In this document: positions 52,792 to 62,594 of the stretch, one piece after another | Numbering within the stretch: position 1 is the stretch's first letter | Layout: each line of letters opens with the position of its first letter | From: Akkermansiaceae bacterium | GTDB taxonomy: Bacteria > Verrucomicrobiota > Verrucomicrobiia > Verrucomicrobiales > DEV007 | Assembly: GCA_024233005.1 (NCBI GenBank) | Contig: JACKQE010000005.1 | Location: 1 to 64,000 of the forward strand | Direction of reading: 5' to 3' | Length of the DNA: 64,000 nt | Notes under the pieces: generated by a model | The model's input: the letters and a program-made list of their open reading frames with translations, nothing else | Databases searched by the model: none | What the model was told of the DNA's origin: nothing | Position numbers and translations under genes: made by a program

Positions 52792-54564
52792 ATGGTCGAA
52801 AATGGCCCATCACCCCCCGCTCCGGATCACTGGCTCAGTGTCATCGCTTTGCTCCTGCTTTTGACCGGGGGCTATGTGGTATTCGGACAGGTCGGCGGTT
52901 TTAAGTTCGTGCAGTTTGACGATCCCGCGCTGGTCACGGGCAATCCCTATGTCAACCGTGGTCTGACGGGTGATTCCGTGGTCTGGGCCTTCACGTTTCA
53001 AGAAAGCGAGGGTCGGCCGGTGGAGCCGTTGGCGCGGGAAATCTGGGCGCCCCTGGCTTTTCTGTCCCATGCCCTCGATTTCCAGTGCTTTGGAGAGGAT
53101 CCGGGGCGGCATCACCTCGTCAATTTGGGCTTGCACCTCGGCTCTGCGGCGCTGGTCTTCATGCTGTTCTATGTGTTGTCAGATCATCCGGTGGTCGCCC
53201 TTCTGGTGGCGGCTGTGGTTTGTTTCCATCCCATGCGCGTGGAATCCGTGGCCTGGATTTCGGAACGAAAAGGACTGCTCAGCGGGTTCTTCGTGCTGGG
53301 GGCGTTGAATTTCTATGCCCTCGGGGTCAAGAAGCCCGGCCTAGCGGATCGGGGGTGGTTGAAAGCAGGGACGATCCTGGCATTCATCCTGGCCTGCCTT
53401 GCCAAGCCGACCGCGATCGTGACGCCGCTGTTGATGGGGGTGATTGATGGCTGGTTTTCCAGCCGGGAAAACGTGGACCTCTCCAACTGGCGTTACTGGT
53501 GGGACCAAGTCCGCGCAAAATGGGCTTACTGGGCTGTCTCCCTGTTGATCGGCGGGGTGACGGTGACCCTGAATGCCATCCATGGTCACGCGGACGGGCC
53601 TGGTGGAGATCCGGGACTACGGGCGCGGTTGGTCCGGATTCCCGTCACGATTCTCTTTTACCTTGAGCGGACGCTCTGGCCTTCCGGACTGTATCCGATC
53701 TATCCGGCCTATCCTCATTCACTGGTCTGGGGCACGATTCTGGGCATCGCTGTGGTGGTGGGAATGTCCATCCTGGCCTGGCGCAGGCGTCGCTCTGCTC
53801 CCGAATGGCTCTTCGGGTGGCTCTGGTTCCTCGTTTGTCTGTTGCCCGTGATGGGTTTCGTCCATGTCGGTCGGAGTTTCACGTCCGACCGTTACACCTA
53901 CCTGGCCCATGCCGGTCTTGCCTTCGCGATGGTGCAAAGCCTGACGACCCTGATGGAGAAAAGGAGGAACCTGTCCCCGTCCATTCTGGGGCTGCTGATC
54001 GGGCTCGTTTTCCTGATTGGGCTTGGCAGCAGGCAGTTGGCAGGGATTTGGCGGGACTCAGGGAGACTCTTCAAGCGCGGGATTCTCGTCCAACCGGACT
54101 CCGCCTCGAACTGGAACAATCTTGGCGCATGGCAGACGATGTCCGGCGATTTCGAAGGGGGGATTGGGGCGCTCCGGAAGGCGGTCGAACTGGGCTCCGA
54201 ACCCGAGGCCTTCTACAACCTCGCCAATGCCCTGCGTTACCAAGGCGACGACCTGGCCGGGGCCGTGGCTCTCTACCGGGATTGTCTCAGACGAGATCCG
54301 GCCCATGCGAGGGCTATGCGGGACCTGGGCCTGGTTTTGACCGATCCTGCAGCCGGCATTCTCTATGACCCCATCGAGGGCTGCCCCTGGTTGGAAAAAG
54401 CAGGGGAGTGGTTCCTCCGCGAAGGCCAGGGAGCCGAGGTGGATGCCATCAGGAAGCGTTTGCTTGCCATCTATGCGGAAACCGGGGAGGCCGCAGGCAC
54501 CGCAAGAGTGAAGGCATGGCCGAGCGCGGGGCAGCAAGGCGTTTCCGCAGGGCCCTCTCGGTGA
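52792..54564 (+). CDS. TMTC-like multispan membrane protein with TPR region
   Basis: A 590-residue protein. Opens with a membrane helix, then the conserved periplasmic loop VQFDDPALVTGNPYVNRGLT with a DD pair as in TMTC/PMT-like glycosyltransferases, then further helices with RVESVAWISERKGLLSGFF, a signature of this family. About ten helices are expected. TPR-like helices occupy the C-terminal third (for example WNNLGAWQTMSGDFEGGIGA). TMTC proteins are O-mannosyltransferases in animals; the bacterial role is inferred to be protein or lipid glycosylation. The ATG at 52792 is chosen because a longer reading is not membrane-like. Confidence 0.82.
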   Translation: MVENGPSPPAPDHWLSVIALLLLLTGGYVVFGQVGGFKFVQFDDPALVTGNPYVNRGLTGDSVVWAFTFQESEGRPVEPLAREIWAPLAFLSHALDFQCFGEDPGRHHLVNLGLHLGSAALVFMLFYVLSDHPVVALLVAAVVCFHPMRVESVAWISERKGLLSGFFVLGALNFYALGVKKPGLADRGWLKAGTILAFILACLAKPTAIVTPLLMGVIDGWFSSRENVDLSNWRYWWDQVRAKWAYWAVSLLIGGVTVTLNAIHGHADGPGGDPGLRARLVRIPVTILFYLERTLWPSGLYPIYPAYPHSLVWGTILGIAVVVGMSILAWRRRRSAPEWLFGWLWFLVCLLPVMGFVHVGRSFTSDRYTYLAHAGLAFAMVQSLTTLMEKRRNLSPSILGLLIGLVFLIGLGSRQLAGIWRDSGRLFKRGILVQPDSASNWNNLGAWQTMSGDFEGGIGALRKAVELGSEPEAFYNLANALRYQGDDLAGAVALYRDCLRRDPAHARAMRDLGLVLTDPAAGILYDPIEGCPWLEKAGEWFLREGQGAEVDAIRKRLLAIYAETGEAAGTARVKAWPSAGQQGVSAGPSR

Positions 54565-54722
54565 TCCCTGCAACAAGCGGGCCAGAACATCACCGTATCC
54601 TGCTTGAAAAGACAAAATTTCCATACGGAGGATGGGAGAAGGCGGAGGTGCCTCGCTGCGAAAAAGCAAAAAAGATGCTGGATTCTTCCGGGCTTTTCCG
54701 TTTCTTGCGCATAACCTGACCG

Positions 54723-55265
54723 ATGCCTGACACCGCCACCGAAGAACGCCTCCTCCTCGATCCTGCCGGGATTGCTGCCGCAGTGGACCGTTTGGCGGCG
54801 GAGATTCTGGCACAGCGGGGTTCCAAGCCCCTCGTTCTGGTGGGCGTCTACACCCGCGGCCTGACCCTGGCGAATCGCATTGCCTCCATTTTGGCCGCTC
54901 AAGGGATCACGTGTCCCGTGGGAGCGATCGATGTGTCCCTCTACCGGGATGATCTCGATGACCTGGGGGGAACTCCCCGGCTGGAGAGCACTGAATTTCC
55001 GGTTTCCGTGGATGAAGCCCACGTCGTGCTCTGTGACGAGGTCCTCTTCACCGGGCGCACCGTGCGTGCCGCGATGGATGGCATCATGGATTATGGGAGA
55101 CCCGCCAAAATCGCCTTGGCCGTGTTGGTCGACCGGGGGCACCGTGAGTTGCCGATCCAGCCTGATCATGCCGGACTCCGTCTGGAAACCACCAGAGATC
55201 AGCACGTTCAGGTTTTTTTCCGGGAAGATGACGACGGTCGGGAAGGCGTCTTTTTGAGACCATGA
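54723..55265 (+). CDS. pyrR: PyrR bifunctional regulator / uracil phosphoribosyltransferase
   Basis: A 180-residue PyrR. The PRPP-binding motif VVLCDEVLFTGRTVRAAMD and the segment YRDDLDDLGG are diagnostic. PyrR binds pyr mRNA leaders in response to UMP in many bacteria and has weak UPRTase activity. No PyrR-binding attenuator could be recognised in the 158-base leader upstream. It is the first gene of the pyr operon; its stop overlaps the pyrB start as ATGA. Confidence 0.95.
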   Translation: MPDTATEERLLLDPAGIAAAVDRLAAEILAQRGSKPLVLVGVYTRGLTLANRIASILAAQGITCPVGAIDVSLYRDDLDDLGGTPRLESTEFPVSVDEAHVVLCDEVLFTGRTVRAAMDGIMDYGRPAKIALAVLVDRGHRELPIQPDHAGLRLETTRDQHVQVFFREDDDGREGVFLRP

Positions 55266-56221
55266 GCATTGGAACGAAACGGGCGCCCTCCGAGCGCAAG
55301 GACTTGCTGGACATACAAAGCCTGAGTGTCGCGGAGATCGAATTTCTCCTGGAGACGGCGGTTCCTTTCAAGGAACTCTTCAGCCGCTCGGTAAAAAAGG
55401 TGCCCTCGCTGCGCGGAAAGACCGTGCTGACCCTGTTTTACGAACCTTCGACACGGACCCTCTCGTCCTTTGAGATCGCCGCGAACCGGCTCTCCGCCGA
55501 TGTTACGAATTTTTCTGTGTCCACCTCTTCCGTGGTCAAAGGAGAGACCATTCTGGACACCATCGAAACGCTCCAATCGATGCGGATCGACTACATCGTG
55601 ATTCGGCACAGTGTTTCCGGGGTGCCGAATCTGGTGGCCCGACATACCCGGGCCTCCGTCCTCAACGCGGGGGACGGGTTCCATGCCCATCCGACCCAGG
55701 CCCTGCTCGATGCCTTTACCCTGAGGGAGGTCACGGGCGATCTGGGTGGCCGGCGCGTGCTGATCGTGGGGGATCTGCTCCATTCCCGCGTGGCCCGATC
55801 GACGAGCCAGATCTTCCGCAAGCTGGGGACCGAAGTCGGCGTCATGGGACCGGCGACGCTCATTCCCCGGACCCGGCATGACTTTCTGCGCCGCTTCACC
55901 GACTGGGAGGAAGCCATGGCTTGGAAACCGGACGCCATCTACCTCCTGCGGGTCCAGTTGGAGCGGCAGAAGGAGCAGTTCTTTCCCAGTATCGGAGAGT
56001 ACCACCGACTTTATGGGCTGACCACCGAGCGCTTGCGCCGCATGTCCGACGCTGGCATTTACCTGATGCACCCCGGACCGGTGAACCGCGGGGTGGAAAT
56101 CTGCGACGAGGCCATGGCTTACGAACGCAGCCTGATCAACCGCCAAGTGGAGAATGGCATCGCCGTGCGGATGGCGGCCCTCTACTGGCTCACCCCCGGC
56201 CATGGGTGCCCTGGAACGTAA
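55262..56221 (+). CDS. pyrB: Aspartate carbamoyltransferase catalytic chain
   Basis: A 319-residue PyrB: carbamoyl phosphate motif YEPSTRTLSSFE, HPTQALLDAFTLREV, and the closing HPGPVNRGVEICDEA. It joins carbamoyl phosphate and aspartate, the committed step of pyrimidine synthesis. No PyrI regulatory subunit is nearby. The start overlaps pyrR by four bases; the next gene starts 13 bases after its stop. Confidence 0.97.
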   Translation: MSIGTKRAPSERKDLLDIQSLSVAEIEFLLETAVPFKELFSRSVKKVPSLRGKTVLTLFYEPSTRTLSSFEIAANRLSADVTNFSVSTSSVVKGETILDTIETLQSMRIDYIVIRHSVSGVPNLVARHTRASVLNAGDGFHAHPTQALLDAFTLREVTGDLGGRRVLIVGDLLHSRVARSTSQIFRKLGTEVGVMGPATLIPRTRHDFLRRFTDWEEAMAWKPDAIYLLRVQLERQKEQFFPSIGEYHRLYGLTTERLRRMSDAGIYLMHPGPVNRGVEICDEAMAYERSLINRQVENGIAVRMAALYWLTPGHGCPGT

Positions 56222-56234
56222 GCCTCTTCCCACC

Positions 56235-57530
56235 ATGATCACCGAACCACCCACCGCGCTGCTTTTCCAGGGCGGCCAGATCGCCGGCGAGGATTCCCCA
56301 CGGTTGGAGACGGCCGATGTTCTGGTCCAAGGTGACCGGATCGTCCGGGTCGGACCCGGTCTCCAAGGTCCCCCCGGCACCCGGTTCCTCGACTGCCGGG
56401 GCTGCATCGTGATGCCTTCGATGTTCGACGTGCATGTCCATGCCCGGGAACCGGGGCGTGAGGACAAAGAGACCATCGCCACCTGCAGTGAGGCCGCCAT
56501 CAATGGTGGGGTCACCGGGATGGTGTTGATGCCCAACACCACGCCGGCGATCGATTCCGGCAGCCTCGTCCAGAGCGTTTTGGACACGGCCCGGGAAAAG
56601 GCGCGCATCGCGGTGTGGCAGACCGGATGCATCACCAAAGGCCGGTTGGGACAGGAACTGGCCGCCATCGCCGGCATGAAAGCCAAGGGGGTGCCCATGA
56701 TCACCGACGATGGGAATCCGGTGTCCAATGCGAACGTGCTGCGCCGCGCCATGGAGTATGCGCTCGACTTTGATCTTCCTCTGGCATCGCATTGCGAGAC
56801 CATGGAGCTAAGCCATGGCGGCGCCATGAACGAGGGACGAATGTCCTACCAGTTGGGCATTCCAGGCATCCCTGCCTGCAGTGAAGAGATCTGCCTCAGC
56901 CGCGACCTCCGGCTTGCCCAGTTCACCGGAGCCCACGTCCACATTCAGCATGTCTCCAGCGCCCGTGGCATGGAAACGATCCGTAGGTTCAAGAATGAGG
57001 GGGTCCGTGTCACCTGTGAGGTCGCGCCGCACCACCTGCTGTTTCATGATGGCGACATCGGGGACTACGACACCCATTACAAGATGAATCCGCCGCTCCG
57101 CACCCCCGAGGACAACGAGAGCCTGCTCGAAGGACTCATCGAGGGGGTCTTCGACGTCATTGCGACCGACCACGCGCCACACACTGAGTTCGAGAAAAAA
57201 TACGACTTCGTCAACGCGCCTTTCGGCATCACAGGACTGGAGACGGCGTTGGTCTCGCTCTATCATCACTTTGTGAAGACCGGCAAATTTGGGTGGGATC
57301 TGGTGGTGAAGCGTTATTCGGCGGAGCCCCGACGCGTCATCAAACTGGATCCGGTGCCCGTCCGGGAAGGGGGCGTGGCCGAGTTTATTGTGTTTGATCC
57401 CGCGAGGAAAACGCGGTTCACCAAAGCGTTCATGCGATCCAAGAGCAGCAACACGCCCTTCCTCGATCAGGAGCTGGACGGGATGGTGGCCTGCGTGGTG
57501 AGAAACGGGGAGGTCCTGCTGGAACGATGA
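56235..57530 (+). CDS. pyrC: Dihydroorotase
   Basis: A 431-residue dihydroorotase: metal-binding DVHVHAREPGREDKETIAT, then MPNTTPAIDSG, HCETMELSHGG, and ATDHAPHTEFEKKYDF with the catalytic Asp. Class I dihydroorotases carry the DVHVHxR type of motif, as here. It cyclises carbamoyl aspartate. The ATG at 56235 is chosen over an upstream in-frame ATG inside pyrB because the former is close to the motif. Its stop overlaps the pyrF start as ATGA. Confidence 0.96.
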   Translation: MITEPPTALLFQGGQIAGEDSPRLETADVLVQGDRIVRVGPGLQGPPGTRFLDCRGCIVMPSMFDVHVHAREPGREDKETIATCSEAAINGGVTGMVLMPNTTPAIDSGSLVQSVLDTAREKARIAVWQTGCITKGRLGQELAAIAGMKAKGVPMITDDGNPVSNANVLRRAMEYALDFDLPLASHCETMELSHGGAMNEGRMSYQLGIPGIPACSEEICLSRDLRLAQFTGAHVHIQHVSSARGMETIRRFKNEGVRVTCEVAPHHLLFHDGDIGDYDTHYKMNPPLRTPEDNESLLEGLIEGVFDVIATDHAPHTEFEKKYDFVNAPFGITGLETALVSLYHHFVKTGKFGWDLVVKRYSAEPRRVIKLDPVPVREGGVAEFIVFDPARKTRFTKAFMRSKSSNTPFLDQELDGMVACVVRNGEVLLER

Positions 57531-58294
57531 ACTGGAGCGACACCCTTGCCTTCCGAATCGCCGACTGCGGCTCGCGCCTCTGCGTCGGACTCGATCCCCG
57601 GCCCGAAAGTCATTCCGGCGCCGCGTTGGGCGACTGGCTGCGTCGTGTCGTCGATGAGACGGCTCCCCATGCCGCCTGTTTCAAGCCAAATGCGGCCTAC
57701 TTCGAGGCCCTCGGCTCGGAAGGCGTGCGTGTCCTGGAGCGTCTCTGCCGGGAGTGGATCCCTCCGGAGATTCCCATCATCTACGACGCCAAACGCGGCG
57801 ACATCGGGGAAACCCAGAAATACTATGCCAAGGCGGCCTTCGAAGGGCTGGGGGCCGGATCGATCACGTTGAATCCCTACCTTGGATTTGAAACCCTGGA
57901 TCCGTTTCTGGCCTATCCCGACCACGGTCTCTACCTGCTTGGGGTGACCTCCAACCCCGGGGCGGCGGATCTGGAACTGTTGCCTCTCGCGGACGGCGGC
58001 CGGGTCTTTGAGCGGGTCGCCGGATTTGCGGCCCAGCATGCCGGACAGGTTGGCCTGGTGGTGGGCCTGACCAATGCCGCGGCCGGAGTGCTCGAAAGCA
58101 TTCCCGATGTGCCGTTGCTGGTGCCCGGCCTTGGCGCCCAGGGCGGTGATCTCAAGGCCCTCACCGCCGGCGGACCGCGTTCCGCACCCATCGTCATCAA
58201 TGTTTCCCGGGGCATTCTCTATGATGAACCGGATCTCAGTTTTACCGAAAAAGCCAGACGTTATGCAGACCAAATTGCCGCAGTCCTCGGATGA
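57527..58294 (+). CDS. pyrF: Orotidine 5'-phosphate decarboxylase (type 2)
   Basis: A 255-residue PyrF of subfamily 2. Motifs: LCVGLDPRPES, the catalytic YDAKRGDIGETQKYYAKAAF, LNPYLGFETLDPFL and VINVSRGILY near the end. It converts OMP to UMP, the last step. The start overlaps the pyrC stop by four bases, and it overlaps pyrE by 32 bases. Confidence 0.96.
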   Translation: MNWSDTLAFRIADCGSRLCVGLDPRPESHSGAALGDWLRRVVDETAPHAACFKPNAAYFEALGSEGVRVLERLCREWIPPEIPIIYDAKRGDIGETQKYYAKAAFEGLGAGSITLNPYLGFETLDPFLAYPDHGLYLLGVTSNPGAADLELLPLADGGRVFERVAGFAAQHAGQVGLVVGLTNAAAGVLESIPDVPLLVPGLGAQGGDLKALTAGGPRSAPIVINVSRGILYDEPDLSFTEKARRYADQIAAVLG

Positions 58295-58865
58295 GACCAT
58301 CGCTTTCCTCAAAGAATACGGCGCGCTCGAGGAAGGTCACTTCCTTCTCGCGAGCGGGAATCATTCCCAGTATTATGTGAAAAAAGGGAAGTTGGTGCAG
58401 CATCCCTGGGAGCTGCAGGAAATGATCGGACAGCGTGTCGATGCCCTGAGGGAACTCGGACGCATCGATGCGGTGCTCAGCCCGGCGATGGGCGGGGTGC
58501 CGGTCGGCCAGCAGGTAGGGTTGGCCCTGCATGCCCGGACCCTCTATGCGGAACGCAATGCCGGAACCAACCAACTGGAGTTGAAGCGGGGGTTCCAGAT
58601 CGATCCCGGTGAACGCGTGCTGCTGGTGGAGGATGTCATCACCACCGGAGGAACCTTGGTGGAGTTGGAGCACTTTGTGACCGACCAGGGAGGCGAGATC
58701 GCCGGCATCTTTGTCGTGGTGAACCGTTCCGGCAAACCAGAGGTCGCCGGACTGCCGGTCGTTTCCTGCCTCGACATTGTCTTCCCCATCTTTGCCCCTG
58801 ATGCGGTGCCCGATTGGCTCGCCCGCACGCCAGTCCAGCGGCCGGGCACGAAACGGGTGGAGTGA
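58263..58865 (+). CDS. pyrE: Orotate phosphoribosyltransferase
   Basis: A 200-residue PyrE: FLLASGNHSQYYVKKGKLVQ near the N terminus and the PRPP motif VLLVEDVITTGGTLVELEHF. It makes OMP from orotate. The ATG at 58263 lies inside the end of pyrF (32-base overlap); no later in-frame ATG retains the N-terminal helix. Last gene of pyrRBCFE. Confidence 0.96.
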   Translation: MQTKLPQSSDETIAFLKEYGALEEGHFLLASGNHSQYYVKKGKLVQHPWELQEMIGQRVDALRELGRIDAVLSPAMGGVPVGQQVGLALHARTLYAERNAGTNQLELKRGFQIDPGERVLLVEDVITTGGTLVELEHFVTDQGGEIAGIFVVVNRSGKPEVAGLPVVSCLDIVFPIFAPDAVPDWLARTPVQRPGTKRVE

Positions 58866-59011
58866 TTCGTCAGGGGAGGGCTCTGGTCCGGATTTCTCCA
58901 CCGTCACCTGGCTGCGGGGGGATCGTGCCGCCGAAGGGTACGCGATTCACCGGAAATTTTGCCTTCCTTGGTCGGACCGAACCTGTAGAATCAGACATCA
59001 GGTTTCCCCGC

Positions 59012-60262
59012 ATGAAAACGACCGCCCTTCTTTTTTCCCTACCGTTGGCTTTCTCCGCTTCCTCCGTCCTCGCCCAGTCCACCGCGCCTCCGGCTGCCGA
59101 CGGTTCATGGAAAAAGCAGCAGCTGATCGATAATTTTTGGGCTGAAGGCGCCACCGTCCTTGATGCCGACAAGGACGGCAAATTGGATGTGATTTATGGA
59201 CCCTATTGGTTTGCCGGTCCGGACTTCACGAAGCGCCATCTCATTTATCCGGACACAACCCGAACCAAAGCCAAAAAAGAGGACGGCACCGAAGTCGAAA
59301 TCGAAGGATTCCATGGCGCGAAAAGCGTCACCAACGGCTACAGCGACAATTTCCTCAATGCCGCCCATGACATCAATGGGGACGGATGGACGGACTACAT
59401 CGTAATGGGGTTTCCGGGCAAAGAAACGCTCTGGTATGAGAATCCGCAGGGCAAGGACGGGCTCTGGACCAGGCACGTCGCGTTTGATGTGACCGACAAT
59501 GAATCGCCGATGTTCGCCGACATTGACGGCGATGGTCGCCCCGATCTTCTCTGCATGAGCGGTGGCCACCTTGGCTACGCCACTTTTGATGCCGCGCATC
59601 CTTCTGACAAGTGGACTTGGCACATGATTTCCCCGTCGCTGGCCTTCCAGCGATTCACGCATGGCATCGGCTTCGGCGACGTCAACGGCGATGGCAGGAC
59701 GGATATTCTCGAAGCCAAAGGCTGGTGGGAACAGCCGGCAACCCTCGATGGCAAGGGACCATGGACCAAGCACGAGGCCGCTTTTGGCAGTGGCGGGGCG
59801 CAGATGTATGTTCTGGATGTGAACAAGGACGGCCGGCCGGACGTGATCACCAGTCTTGCCGCCCATGGCTACGGTCTGGCTTGGTTGGAGCAGACCGCCG
59901 ATGGCTGGAAACAGCATCTCATTACCGGAACTCCGACTGAAAAAGGCGACACCGGCATCGTCTTTTCCCAGCCTCATGCCATCGAACTGGCCGACATGAA
60001 CGGCGACGGCATCACGGACATTGTCACCGGCAAGCGGTTCTGGGCCCATGGCAAAGGCGGTGATCCCGAGCCCAATGCTCCCGCGGTGGTGTGGTGGTTT
60101 GAGCTGAAGCGTGACGGTGCTGCCGCCACTTTTGTGCCGCACCTGATTGACAACGATTCCGGGGTCGGCACGCAGTTCGCTGTCTCGGATTTGAACAAGG
60201 ACGGAAAACCTGATGTTGTGGTGGGGAACAAGCGAGGAGCCTTTGTCCACCTCCAGCAGTAA
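59012..60262 (+). CDS. Exported FG-GAP/VCBS repeat protein
   Basis: A 416-residue exported protein with a signal peptide (LLFSLPLAFSASSVLAQ) and seven calcium-binding FG-GAP/VCBS-type loops: DADKDGKLDV, DINGDGWTDY, DIDGDGRPDL, DVNGDGRTDI, DVNKDGRPDV, DMNGDGITDI and DLNKDGKPDV. The whole mature chain is one seven-bladed propeller. Such proteins are common in Planctomycetes-Verrucomicrobia; role unknown. The ATG at 59012 is used for the signal peptide. Confidence 0.85.
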   Translation: MKTTALLFSLPLAFSASSVLAQSTAPPAADGSWKKQQLIDNFWAEGATVLDADKDGKLDVIYGPYWFAGPDFTKRHLIYPDTTRTKAKKEDGTEVEIEGFHGAKSVTNGYSDNFLNAAHDINGDGWTDYIVMGFPGKETLWYENPQGKDGLWTRHVAFDVTDNESPMFADIDGDGRPDLLCMSGGHLGYATFDAAHPSDKWTWHMISPSLAFQRFTHGIGFGDVNGDGRTDILEAKGWWEQPATLDGKGPWTKHEAAFGSGGAQMYVLDVNKDGRPDVITSLAAHGYGLAWLEQTADGWKQHLITGTPTEKGDTGIVFSQPHAIELADMNGDGITDIVTGKRFWAHGKGGDPEPNAPAVVWWFELKRDGAAATFVPHLIDNDSGVGTQFAVSDLNKDGKPDVVVGNKRGAFVHLQQ

Positions 60263-60366
60263 GGGGGGCCAATGTGGCTCGGGGGAAAATCATAGAGCCG
60301 CGCCGCTCTGGTTTGCGCCTGGTCGGACTGAAGTTCCCGGTGTCTGCCGGTACCGTCGAGGATGAA

Positions 60367-60478
60367 CCCGTCCCAATCCGGACCCGGCGGGGGACCATCC
60401 CCAGAGCGATGCCTCCGGATGGTCGTCAGGATTTGCTCTGGAACTGGAACACGCCGTCCCAATCCGGAGGGGGCGGGG
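60367..60478. repeat. Direct duplication of the cyclase 3' end
   Basis: Two stretches sharing CGTCCCAATCCGGA and a GC-rich continuation lie at about 60369-60395 and 60455-60480. On the minus strand both read as a Pro-Pro-x-Pro-Asp-Trp-Asp-Gly peptide. The right copy is the C terminus of the cyclase; the left copy lies after its stop, so it is a non-coding duplicate of the gene end. Confidence 0.5.
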
Positions 60479-62594
60479 ACTCCAGATAGTCCCGGCAGAT
60501 TCCCGTCAAACGGACGGCGGATGCGTCTTCCGGCAGGGTTTCGAGAATCTGGACAGCCGTGGAGAAGTCCCTGGCGAGGTAGGCGGTGAAGGCGGATTCG
60601 TAGGCTTTCTTCCGGCTGCGGATGGCATCGGACAGGGAATCCTGGGGACCGAGCAATTCGTAGATGCTCTCCGGCTCATTGCGGCCCTTGACGCGGACCC
60701 GGTCCAACTGGCGCCAGACGAATTCTTCACCCGCTTCCCGCACCGTGGATTCCGAAGCAAGGATCCAGCTGCTGTAAAAGGAATTGGCGCCCTCAAGTCG
60801 GCTCGCGAGATTCATCGAGTCTCCCAGGGCGGTGTAACTGAGGCGGCTCGGGGATCCGACATTGCCCACCACCACCACGCCCGTGGCCAAGCCGAAGCGT
60901 GTCGGCAGAGGGGGCAAGCCTCGTCGTTTCCAGGCTTCCGCCAGTTCCTGCAGTTTCAAATGGCATTCCCAGGCACTACGGACCGCGTCATGGGCGTGGG
61001 TTTCCGAAGGGGTCGGCGCCCCCCAAAAGGCGACAATGGCATCGCCGATCAGCTTGTCCACGGTGCCATGGTGCTGGCGTATAATGCCGATCATGGCATC
61101 AAAGTACTCGGCCATGTGATGGGTCAGCTCCATCGGGGACAGTTTCTCGGAAAGAGCACTGAACCCTTTGATGTCCGTGAACAAAATGCTGATCGACAAA
61201 CTTTTGCCACCGATGACGGCGGCCTCCCCATTTTTGAGGAGTTCCCGCACCACGTCATCCGGAACATAACGGGCGAAGCTGTCCAATGCCACCCGCATCC
61301 GCTCATGGGCGTCGCCGAGTTGGGCCAGCTCGAGGATGCCGGATGGTGCCATCTCCGTCCCGGTGGTATCCAACCGCGTCAGCCGCTCGCTTTGCCCGAT
61401 CAGATCCTCGATGGGTTTACTGTAGCGCTTTGCGAGCTGCAGCGAGATCAGGGTGCCGACCGCCAGAGCGAGCAGGAACAATGTCAGCAGCTGCTTTTGC
61501 TGTTGTCGCAACTCTCCGAGGAAATCCTCCTCCGGGACTGCTACTCCGATCCACAAATGCGGGCTGTTCTTTCCCTGGAGAGGCCTCAGGTATGACCACC
61601 AGCCCCTGCCATCGCTCTTCCAGAAGAAAGGCCGGATCTTGGCAGGATCGAGTTGTTCGATCTTGGGATAACCATGCTCGCTTAATTTCAGTCCGTATTG
61701 GGCTGCGGCTTTCAGGAAGACCTCGCTCATCACGGGAATGCCGAGATCTCGTGGGTGTTTCAGGTAGGATTCGTTCCGGACCTTTTCATTTTCAAACCTC
61801 TCATTTTTGGGCAATCCGACGAGTTGGCCCTGATGGTCGATCACAAAGGCAAAACCCTTGGGGCTGATTTCCAGCGACTGGGTCATGGCGGAAATGTCCT
61901 TCAGCAGGACATCGACGGCGAGCACGATCTCCTTGGCGCTGGGACGGTGTGCGCGCACCGAGGCAGTGATTCCCGGCTCCCGGGTCGTGAAAAAGGTGTA
62001 GGGCTCGGTCCAGACTACCTCGTCCTCACCAGGGGGTTGGGACATCGCCAGTTGGTACCAGGGCCTGGTTCTGGGATCATAGTCGACCGACTCCGTCCAT
62101 TCCTTCAAGGGGGTGCCGTGGATCTTGCCCTGCCGAAACCGGGCCGGTGTCCCCGGTGTGACCGAACGGTTGGTCCAGGTGTCACCCGTTCGCAACAGCA
62201 TCTGGCCGTTTCCCTCCGCATCCCCCGCATTGATGGAGGATATATGGGTGCTTTTCGCGAGGATTGGCGCGAGCAGGGGATTCAAGGTGGCGGGTTCAAA
62301 GTCTTCCAGCAACCCCTGTTGGACCCAGTCCTCGATCAGGGCAAGCTGGAGAGGAACGGGTTCGAAAAAACGCCGAAGTTCCGACTCGAGCCGTTCTGTC
62401 CGGCTCACCACGAGATCCTTGCAGAGAAATCGCATCGCCCGCTGCGCGCCAAAATAGGAAATGGTGAGGGTGGCGGAAGAAAGGAGCAGGATGAGCAGGA
62501 TCAAATTTCGCAGCAGACTGGAGCGGAAGGAAACGCCTTTCCGCGGAGCGGAGGGATTCCTGATCCTGCTGGATTGATCGATGGGGGCCGGCAT
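60426..62594 (-). CDS. Membrane adenylate/guanylate cyclase with extracytoplasmic sensor
   Basis: A 722-residue class III cyclase. A cytoplasmic N terminus, membrane helix (NLILLILLLSSATLTISYF) near 33-51, a dCache-like periplasmic sensor (about 55-350; TRPWYQLAMSQPPGEDEVVW is the typical cache segment), a second membrane helix (LLTLFLLALAVGTLISLQLA), a HAMP-like linker, and a cyclase domain from about 470 with SILFTDIKGFSALSEKLSP, DKLIGDAIVAFWGAPTP and YTALGDSMNLASRLEGANS. The metal Asp pair (in FTDIKG and GDAIVA) is intact. The ATG at 62594 is chosen; an in-frame longer reading has no support. Confidence 0.9.
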   Translation of the reverse strand: MPAPIDQSSRIRNPSAPRKGVSFRSSLLRNLILLILLLSSATLTISYFGAQRAMRFLCKDLVVSRTERLESELRRFFEPVPLQLALIEDWVQQGLLEDFEPATLNPLLAPILAKSTHISSINAGDAEGNGQMLLRTGDTWTNRSVTPGTPARFRQGKIHGTPLKEWTESVDYDPRTRPWYQLAMSQPPGEDEVVWTEPYTFFTTREPGITASVRAHRPSAKEIVLAVDVLLKDISAMTQSLEISPKGFAFVIDHQGQLVGLPKNERFENEKVRNESYLKHPRDLGIPVMSEVFLKAAAQYGLKLSEHGYPKIEQLDPAKIRPFFWKSDGRGWWSYLRPLQGKNSPHLWIGVAVPEEDFLGELRQQQKQLLTLFLLALAVGTLISLQLAKRYSKPIEDLIGQSERLTRLDTTGTEMAPSGILELAQLGDAHERMRVALDSFARYVPDDVVRELLKNGEAAVIGGKSLSISILFTDIKGFSALSEKLSPMELTHHMAEYFDAMIGIIRQHHGTVDKLIGDAIVAFWGAPTPSETHAHDAVRSAWECHLKLQELAEAWKRRGLPPLPTRFGLATGVVVVGNVGSPSRLSYTALGDSMNLASRLEGANSFYSSWILASESTVREAGEEFVWRQLDRVRVKGRNEPESIYELLGPQDSLSDAIRSRKKAYESAFTAYLARDFSTAVQILETLPEDASAVRLTGICRDYLESPPPPDWDGVFQFQSKS

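Noticed and set aside
54565..54722. PyrR attenuator in the pyr leader
   Set aside because: No conserved PyrR-binding loop or terminator/antiterminator pair could be drawn by eye.
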